A stretch of DNA of 38,064 nucleotides from Sphingomonas sp. (GTDB taxonomy: Bacteria; Pseudomonadota; Alphaproteobacteria; Sphingomonadales; Sphingomonadaceae). Below the pieces are notes generated by a model. It was not told the origin of the DNA and did not search any database. It saw only the letters and a list, made by a program, of their open reading frames with translations. Below, in pieces: positions 32,669 to 38,064 of the stretch. A program made the position numbers and the translations under genes. Positions within the stretch are counted from its first letter, which is position 1. The number at the start of each line of letters is the position of its first letter. The stretch is from positions 1 through 38,064 of the forward strand of contig NZ_JAIEPC010000058.1 of NCBI RefSeq assembly GCF_019749955.1. The letters run 5' to 3'.

Positions 32669-32739
32669 GTCCCGAGCAACGTCGAGGGACGGGCCACAAG
32701 CGACTCGCGTCGCGCCGGCCCCTCGACTGCGCTCGGGAC
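32669..32739. repeat. Second palindromic repeat, different family
   Basis: GTCCCGAGC-AAC-GTCGAGGG (32669-32688) is complementary, apart from the three-base spacer, to CCCTCGAC-TGC-GCTCGGGAC (32720-32739). It resembles the dispersed 'CCCTCGAC...CTCGGGAC' palindromes of sphingomonad genomes. It follows the small membrane protein gene and sits at the end of the terminase gene, so it may also terminate transcription. Confidence 0.8.
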
Positions 32740-32754
32740 CAACGGGGGTTTGGG

Positions 32755-34044
32755 CTATAACCGCCGCACCCCAACCTCACGCCTCCGCTTCAACATCAAC
32801 TCGCTCAAGCCCCACACCAGCGCATCGGCCCGGTCGGGTGACCGCCCCGGCCCCTCATAACCGCCCCCCGCAATCAGCCCGCACATCTCATCCTCAAGCG
32901 CCGGGAAAGCCCCCAGGTGCTTCACCCGCCCACGCTCATACAGCGCCGCGACCGGCTCCGCCCGCGCGGTCTTGCCGTGCGCGGCATGGACCAACGTCAC
33001 CGGCAGCGCCGCATCAGCCGCCGTCAACACGCTGCGCACCATGGCGCCGCCGTTGTTCGCCTCCGCCACCACCCGATCAGCGCCGACCCGCACCGCGCAA
33101 TCCGCCACCGCGCGCGCCCAGCCCTCGGGCGAGGCGCCCGCAACGCTCGCATCCTCGATCACATAGCCCAGCCCATCGGCATCGATCCCGACCGCAACAA
33201 TCCCGCAGGCATCACCGCCGACACTCGCCGACGGATCGACGCCCACCACGACGCGCACCAGCGGCGGCAGCACGCGCTCGCGGCACACCTCGAGCATCAC
33301 GCGCGTCCACAGCGCACCCGCCAGATCGTCGATCAACTCGCCCTCCAGCTCCTGTCGCCCCAGCCGTGTGCCGCCATAATCGGCGGTCATCGCCGCCACG
33401 AACGCCCCCGGCAGCAGCCGGTTGTCGCTCATCCGCCCGGTCACCGTTACCGTGCCCTGCGCCGCGCGCAGCCGCTTGAGCAGCGCGATGGGGCGCGGCG
33501 TCGTCGTCACCAGCGCACGCGGCCGCTCGCCCTGCCGCAAGGTCATCATCAGATTGTCCCAAGTCGCCGTCGGCCACGCCCATTTGGCAATTTCATCGGC
33601 CCAGGCGTGGCTGTGCTGCGGCCCGCGCAGGCCATCGGGATTCTCGCCCGAATAGACGAACGCCTGCGCGCCCGACCGCCAGCTCAGCCGCCCCAGCGAC
33701 GGCTCCCATTTGGGCCGCATCGGCTCCGGCGCCACCGCCAGCAACCCGCTTTCGCCTTCGATCATTACCCGGCGAACCTCGCCCGCGCTCGCCCCGATCA
33801 GCGCGATCCGCGCGCTGCCATCGGCCTCCGCCACCCCGCGCACCCATTCCGCCCCGGCGCGCGTCTTGCCGAAACCGCGCCCCGCGAGCATCAACCACAC
33901 GCGCCAGTCGCCCGGCGGTGGCACTTGCTCGGGCCGCGCCCAAAAGCGCCAGTCGTGCAGCAGGCCGCGCCAGTCGCGCACGCCCGCCAGCATTTCAGTG
34001 GCCTGCCCCGACCGCGCGAGCTGCGCGGCGGGCGACGCGCTCAT
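32755..34044 (-). CDS. GTA/phage terminase large subunit
   Basis: A 429-residue DNA-packaging ATPase/nuclease. Walker A is RGFGKTRAGAEWVRG. Walker B lies in HAWADEIAKWAWPTATWDNL. ALVTTTPRPIALLKRL is the coupling motif. The C-terminal nuclease begins RVVVGVDPSASVGGDACGIV and continues YGRTR-like and AEANNGGAMV elements. The length is typical of RcGTA-like terminases. The ATG at 34044 overlaps the small-subunit stop (ATGA). It appears intact although downstream head genes are missing, so it can no longer fill a capsid from this locus alone. Confidence 0.9.
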   Translation of the reverse strand: MSASPAAQLARSGQATEMLAGVRDWRGLLHDWRFWARPEQVPPPGDWRVWLMLAGRGFGKTRAGAEWVRGVAEADGSARIALIGASAGEVRRVMIEGESGLLAVAPEPMRPKWEPSLGRLSWRSGAQAFVYSGENPDGLRGPQHSHAWADEIAKWAWPTATWDNLMMTLRQGERPRALVTTTPRPIALLKRLRAAQGTVTVTGRMSDNRLLPGAFVAAMTADYGGTRLGRQELEGELIDDLAGALWTRVMLEVCRERVLPPLVRVVVGVDPSASVGGDACGIVAVGIDADGLGYVIEDASVAGASPEGWARAVADCAVRVGADRVVAEANNGGAMVRSVLTAADAALPVTLVHAAHGKTARAEPVAALYERGRVKHLGAFPALEDEMCGLIAGGGYEGPGRSPDRADALVWGLSELMLKRRREVGVRRL

Positions 34045-34511
34045 GCGGGGTCCTCCGGCGCGTCCGCGTCGCCCAGCCGCTCGATCCGGCGCAGCACTTC
34101 GGCGCGGGCAGCAGCGTCGCGGTCCTGATTCGGCAATTCCTCGCTCAGCCGCGCGTAGACTTCGGGGCGCTTGGCCTTGAGCATGAACATCGCCAGCGCA
34201 TCCGAATAATTGCGCACCGTGCCGATCAGTTTGCCGCCAAAATAGACCGGCTTTTCGACACCATGTTGGGCGCGCTCGATTACGGCCTGTTCGAGCGCGT
34301 CGAGCGCTTCGCCGAGTGCATCGTCCCACGCGGCTGCGAACGACGGCGTTTTCTGGCGATGCTTGTAGAGCGCCGACTTGGACATCTCCGCATGGCGCGC
34401 CGACAGGCTGACATTGGCGGTCTGTGCCAGCTTCTTCAGAAACTTGGTCCGTCGCGTGGCAATTGTCGGCGTTTTCTTCTTTGCCCCCGTCGTTGCCGTC
34501 CGCGCCGCCAT
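34041..34511 (-). CDS. GTA small terminase-like DNA-binding protein
   Basis: A 156-residue protein, basic at its N-terminus (TGAKKKTPTIATRRTKFLKK). A helix-turn-helix-like segment, LAQTANVSLSARHAEMSKSA, is followed by KTPSFAAAWDDALGEALDAL. Small-terminase/GTA gene 1 homologues have this layout. It lies immediately upstream of, and overlaps, the large terminase gene. The ATG at 34511 has a GGAGG-like site (GGAGGGACT). It likely starts the remaining GTA operon. Confidence 0.72.
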   Translation of the reverse strand: MAARTATTGAKKKTPTIATRRTKFLKKLAQTANVSLSARHAEMSKSALYKHRQKTPSFAAAWDDALGEALDALEQAVIERAQHGVEKPVYFGGKLIGTVRNYSDALAMFMLKAKRPEVYARLSEELPNQDRDAAARAEVLRRIERLGDADAPEDPA

Positions 34512-34610
34512 AGTCCCTCCAACGCAAAGGGGCGGCCCGGCTCATCGCCCGACCGCCCCGACTCGCAATTCTTCAGCGTTCCTGTTATGTACCGAAACAG
34601 CGTGACGATG

Positions 34611-35567
34611 TCAAGCGAAATGTGCCGTATCGGTTAGTCGCTCGATCACCCCCGCCCAGGCGGCGATTTCGTCATTGTGCCAGCGATCGATCACCAGATC
34701 GCCCGCCAGCCCGCGCAGCGGGTCGACCTCGGCCGATCCATCCCATTCGAACGTCGCATTGCCGCTGAGCGTCACCATCGCATCTTCGCCCGCCTCGGCG
34801 CGCACCATGCCGCCCGCGTTGAACACAGTGAGTGGCTTGGCGAATTTCACCCGACCGGTGAGGCACGCGGCATAGGTCGACGCGGCCATCGCCGATCCGC
34901 AGCTATCGGTCAGCCCGACGCCGCGCTCAAAGGTGCGCACGAACAAATCGCCGTCGCGCACTTCGACAAACGACACATTGGCGCGGTTGGGCAGCCAGGC
35001 GGGCGCCGCCTCACACACCGCGCCAATCGCGCTCAATTCGGCATCGTCGACCAGCGCCACGAAACTGATCAGATGCGGGTTGGGAATCGAAATCGCGGTG
35101 AACAGCCGCTCGCTCGGCAAGTTCGGCACGCGCGCATCGACCAGCAAGGTCGCGCCCGCCAGCGGCCAGTGGCTGACATCGGGATCGGCGGGGCCGGCCG
35201 TCTCGCGGATCGTCACAACGCCGGGGGCGAGATCAGGGTCGATCGCCACCGTCGCGCTCGATGTCTTCAGCTTCACCCGCGCCGTCGTGCCGCCCAGCGC
35301 AGCAAATCCCGCTCGCGCGACGCAGCGCAAGCCGTTCAGGCACGTCTCGGCTTCGGAGCCGTCCGCATTGAACATCCGCATGCCGAAAGCGTGGCTTTCA
35401 TCGCCCTTGGTCAGCAGCAACAATCCGTCACCGCCGACCGGCCCGGTGCGATCCGCCAGCGCGCGCGCGACGCCTGCCCAACTCGCATCGGGCAGTTGAA
35501 GCGCGCGCGCGTCGATCAGCGGGAAGTCATTCCCCGATCCGTGGCATTTGGTGAAGGCAATCCGCAT
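34611..35567 (-). CDS. dapF: Diaminopimelate epimerase
   Basis: A 318-residue enzyme converting LL- to meso-diaminopimelate for lysine and peptidoglycan synthesis. The N-terminal KCHGSGNDF and the two catalytic cysteines, C76 in AETCLNGLRC and C223 in TDSCGSAM, are present. The motifs differ slightly from the usual CGNGxRC and SCGTG, so the enzyme is a divergent member. The length is a little above the usual 275-290. The ATG at 35567 directly starts the family motif. It forms the right border of the GTA-like region. Confidence 0.85.
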   Translation of the reverse strand: MRIAFTKCHGSGNDFPLIDARALQLPDASWAGVARALADRTGPVGGDGLLLLTKGDESHAFGMRMFNADGSEAETCLNGLRCVARAGFAALGGTTARVKLKTSSATVAIDPDLAPGVVTIRETAGPADPDVSHWPLAGATLLVDARVPNLPSERLFTAISIPNPHLISFVALVDDAELSAIGAVCEAAPAWLPNRANVSFVEVRDGDLFVRTFERGVGLTDSCGSAMAASTYAACLTGRVKFAKPLTVFNAGGMVRAEAGEDAMVTLSGNATFEWDGSAEVDPLRGLAGDLVIDRWHNDEIAAWAGVIERLTDTAHFA

Positions 35568-35606
35568 GGCGCCAATTTAGGCGCGCGACCGCGCGTTGCA
35601 AATGGA

Positions 35607-37322
35607 TCAGACGCGCTTGCGGCCAAAGCCACCGGGAGCGCGCACCGCTGCCACTGGTTGGGGCACGCGATCAGGCTCGGGCGCCGGTGGTGCCGCTGGC
35701 CCCCGCTTGCGCTCGATCCAGCGCATCCTGCCGCTGTTGTCGCGCTTGAGCTCCACGTTGCCGAGCACGAAGTGCATCCATTTGGGCCGGAACACCATCA
35801 CCAGCAGCATCAAACCGACGAAGATCGGCATCGACGTGTCGGGCGCGTCGTTGAAATTGCCGCGCGCGGCCGAACGATCGCTGTCGCCGTCACGGATGAT
35901 GCGGGCAGGCTTGGCAGGGGCCGATTCGTGCAGGGAAATACCCTTGGCGACCGTGCTCGGACATTTCCCGTTGGGATAGGATGGCCCGGTGCACGTCGGA
36001 CCCGAATTGACCATGCGTGCCACGTCGACCATCGTCACGGGGCTGAAGGTGCGGATGAATTTCGCCGGGTCATTGTCGACGGGCCAGTGGAACACGGCGA
36101 TGAACACCAATGTCACCGCGACCGGCAGCACCGTCGCAGGCTTCAGGCCAAGCGCATTGCGCTTGTCTTCGGCGCGCCATTCGGCCCAATCGATGCACGC
36201 GCTCTGCCAGTCGTTATAAGCCTCGCGGTCGGTGAAATAGAGGCCCAGATGGCGCAGCGTGCCGCGCTCGGGCTGCACGACCGGGCGTCCGGTTGCGTCG
36301 CGCGGATAGGCGGTCGAGGCGAGGGGCTGCGGGGCGCGGCCGAAGCCCCCGGCGGCGGAACCTCGGCTATCGCGCCGCTGCCGACCCGGCGCCAGCAGAT
36401 CGCCCGCCAGCGCCGTGATCGCCTTGATCCGCTCCGCCACCGGGGGGTGCGATCCGCCTTCATGGTCGCACGGGCCATCGAACAACAGCCCTTCGACATC
36501 GTGGCTGCCGCGAAACCGTCCGCGTCCGCCGACCTTGCGCAAGGCGCTCAGCAAGGCATCGGGGAAATGGGTCGCGCGGATCGCTTCGCCATCGGCGATA
36601 TGGTCGCGGCCGAGCTTGATCCCGCGCCGGGCATAGCGCGCTAGCTGCATCGCCAGCATCGTCGCGGTGCTGCCCGCGAGCAGGATGAGCATCATCGGCG
36701 GCAGGAACAGCGGGATGATCATTGCCCGCCAATCCTCGATCCGCAGCATATTGTGCGTCTGGAGCATCACGGCGGTGCGCATCAGCGCGTGGTTGGCGGC
36801 GAGCAGCCGTGTGTCCCCCTGGCGGATGTGCGACGCTTCGTGCGCCATCACCGCGGCGAGTTCGTCATCGTCAAGCGCATCGAGCAACCCCCGCGTCACC
36901 GCGATCAGCCCGTGGCTCGGGCCTTCGCCGACGGTGATGACATTGGGTTCGGGCACCTCGACCACGCCGAAGCGCGGGAAGCGCACGCCCAGTGCTGTGC
37001 ATTGCTCCTCGGCAATCGCCACGAAGCGCGGCTCATGGGCGCGCGACACGATCCTGATTTTCAGCCGCCGCTGCACGGCGGCGGCATGGCCGCGATAGAG
37101 CGACCAGAAGATCAGCGCCGACACCCCCGCCAGCGGCAGCGCATAGCGCAAGGCATAGCCGACCGGGTTCGACAGAATCGTATATTCTTCGTCGAAGATC
37201 AGCAGGAAAATCGTCAGCGCGAACGCACCGACCAGCTCAAACGCCAGAATATAGAGCAGAAACAGCGCGGTGCGGCGCCGCTCATTGGCGCGCGCATGCG
37301 TTACATAGCCCCGCACTGCCAT
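35607..37322 (-). CDS. M48-family metallopeptidase with membrane segments
   Basis: A 571-residue membrane protease. Two N-terminal hydrophobic helices (TALFLLYILAFELVGAFALT and YALPLAGVSALIFWSLY) precede the catalytic domain. Zinc ligands are in MAHEASHIRQGD (HEASH, 161-165), with a likely third ligand in GRDHIADGEAI. The C-terminal third holds further hydrophobic segments and a basic/proline tail. It resembles HtpX-like proteases that handle membrane proteins, but is longer. The ATG at 37322 begins after the LemA stop with a 16-base gap; the two are probably one operon, as M48 peptidases and LemA often are. Confidence 0.85.
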   Translation of the reverse strand: MAVRGYVTHARANERRRTALFLLYILAFELVGAFALTIFLLIFDEEYTILSNPVGYALRYALPLAGVSALIFWSLYRGHAAAVQRRLKIRIVSRAHEPRFVAIAEEQCTALGVRFPRFGVVEVPEPNVITVGEGPSHGLIAVTRGLLDALDDDELAAVMAHEASHIRQGDTRLLAANHALMRTAVMLQTHNMLRIEDWRAMIIPLFLPPMMLILLAGSTATMLAMQLARYARRGIKLGRDHIADGEAIRATHFPDALLSALRKVGGRGRFRGSHDVEGLLFDGPCDHEGGSHPPVAERIKAITALAGDLLAPGRQRRDSRGSAAGGFGRAPQPLASTAYPRDATGRPVVQPERGTLRHLGLYFTDREAYNDWQSACIDWAEWRAEDKRNALGLKPATVLPVAVTLVFIAVFHWPVDNDPAKFIRTFSPVTMVDVARMVNSGPTCTGPSYPNGKCPSTVAKGISLHESAPAKPARIIRDGDSDRSAARGNFNDAPDTSMPIFVGLMLLVMVFRPKWMHFVLGNVELKRDNSGRMRWIERKRGPAAPPAPEPDRVPQPVAAVRAPGGFGRKRV

Positions 37323-37338
37323 CACGCCGCCCTTCCGG

Positions 37339-37980
37339 TCAGAGGCTGATCTTCGCCGCCTCGGCAAACTCATCGCGCCGCTCGCCGAGCGAGAATTTCT
37401 CGCGCTTGGGCATCGCATCGGCGCGCGACAGCAGATTGCCGGGGAAGGCGCGGCGGACGCTGTTGAGTTCCTCGACCGCCAGATTGTAGAATTTGCGCGC
37501 GGCGGTGATGCGCTCTTCGATCCGGATCAGATCGTGGCGCAGCGTGCTGTAATGCATGGCGCTCGCCAGTTCGGGAAAGCTGTCGCCGACGGTGAACAGG
37601 TTCTGCAGCACATTGGCGACTTGGGTTTCGGTGCGGATCGCCGCTTCGCCAATGGCCTCAAGCGCATCGATGCGGGCGTGGAGCACGTCGCGGATCATGT
37701 CCTGCTCGCGTTGGGCAAAACCCCGCACGACTTCGACCAGATTGCCGATCAGCGTGCGCCGCTCGACCAGCAGCGCGTCGACATCGCCGAATGCCGCATC
37801 GGCGCGCTCGTCGAGCTTGGCGACCAGCGCATGCTGGCTGCGGATTTTCAGCCCGAGCCACGCCAGCGCGCCGATCACCAGCCAGGCCCACCAGAAATCG
37901 AGCAGGAAATTGCTGGCGCGGATCAACCGGCCTTCCAGGTCAATTGCTTCGATAAAACTCTGGTCAGGTACCGTTGCCAT
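37339..37980 (-). CDS. LemA family protein
   Basis: A 213-residue protein. A single N-terminal membrane helix (FLLDFWWAWLVIGALAWLGL) is followed by the LemA helical domain: VAKLDERADAAFGDVDALLV, RRTLIGNLVEVVRGFA and ARKFYNLAVEELNSVRRAFP. Function is unclear; the protein is often encoded with M48 peptidases. The second of two adjacent ATG codons (37980) is preferred because it lies six bases after GGAGG, while the first (37983) is only three bases away. It is the upstream partner of the M48 gene. Confidence 0.85.
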   Translation of the reverse strand: MATVPDQSFIEAIDLEGRLIRASNFLLDFWWAWLVIGALAWLGLKIRSQHALVAKLDERADAAFGDVDALLVERRTLIGNLVEVVRGFAQREQDMIRDVLHARIDALEAIGEAAIRTETQVANVLQNLFTVGDSFPELASAMHYSTLRHDLIRIEERITAARKFYNLAVEELNSVRRAFPGNLLSRADAMPKREKFSLGERRDEFAEAAKISL

Positions 37981-38064
37981 CATGCGCCTCCGCTGCATTG
38001 ATTGCGAAACGATCTAAGTCGCATTCGCTAACATATACTTAGCTGTGGGTATCGACCGGCCGTT

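Noticed and set aside
34677..36644. Plus-strand frame of 655 codons
   Set aside because: Antisense to dapF and the M48 peptidase gene, both of which have clear catalytic motifs.

Overview
The window looks like chromosome from a high-GC alphaproteobacterium of the Sphingomonadaceae type. Pointers are the EipA/DUF1134 envelope protein, an OmpA protein with a polyproline linker, a gene-transfer-agent (GTA)-like phage cluster ending in a DUF2793 gene, sphingomonad-style palindromic repeats, and the neighbours pyrC, ygfZ and dapF. This assignment rests on recognising families by eye; no search was run.

Left part (1-11.9 kb) is accessory and partly decayed. It has a topoisomerase IB gene with no ATG/GTG/TTG start and a broken isocitrate-lyase/PEP-mutase gene. 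Next comes a same-strand set made of an AraC-type regulator, two cytochrome P460-like lipoproteins and a secreted beta-propeller protein. Divergent from it is a tight operon of an NsrR-like Rrf2 regulator, a thioredoxin-fold protein and a flavohaemoglobin, preceded by an NsrR-like palindrome. Together these suggest reactive-nitrogen detoxification: flavohaemoglobin oxidises NO, and P460 proteins are known to act on hydroxylamine and NO. From 8.5 to 11.7 kb lies a graveyard of truncated genes: a 35-codon stub, a group II intron 3' remnant, a fatty acid desaturase C-terminus, an Old Yellow Enzyme C-terminus and a DMT-transporter fragment, with one intact DMT transporter among them.

11.9-22.8 kb resembles an integrative mobilizable element. 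It carries a double-HTH adenine methyltransferase, a 1184-residue MobA/MobL-like relaxase, a repeat-rich region upstream of the relaxase start that is a candidate oriT, a ParB-like protein, several unknown genes, an AlpA-like regulator and a tyrosine integrase beside tRNA-Ser(GCU). Four GATACCCC repeats between the integrase and the tRNA are candidate integrase arm sites. The left end of the element was not found.

22.9-27.4 kb is ordinary chromosome: eipA-like, DoxX, pyrC, ygfZ and an OmpA protein with a strong terminator.

27.4-34.5 kb is a collapsed GTA-like cluster on the minus strand. Small and large terminase genes remain, then the portal N-terminus is joined directly to an NlpC/P60 peptidase C-terminus, followed by the tail hub and DUF2793 genes. 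Capsid, protease and most tail genes are missing. Between terminase and portal sit unrelated genes, including a HEPN-type two-gene module, and two palindromic repeats.

34.6-38.0 kb is chromosomal again: dapF, an M48 metallopeptidase and LemA.
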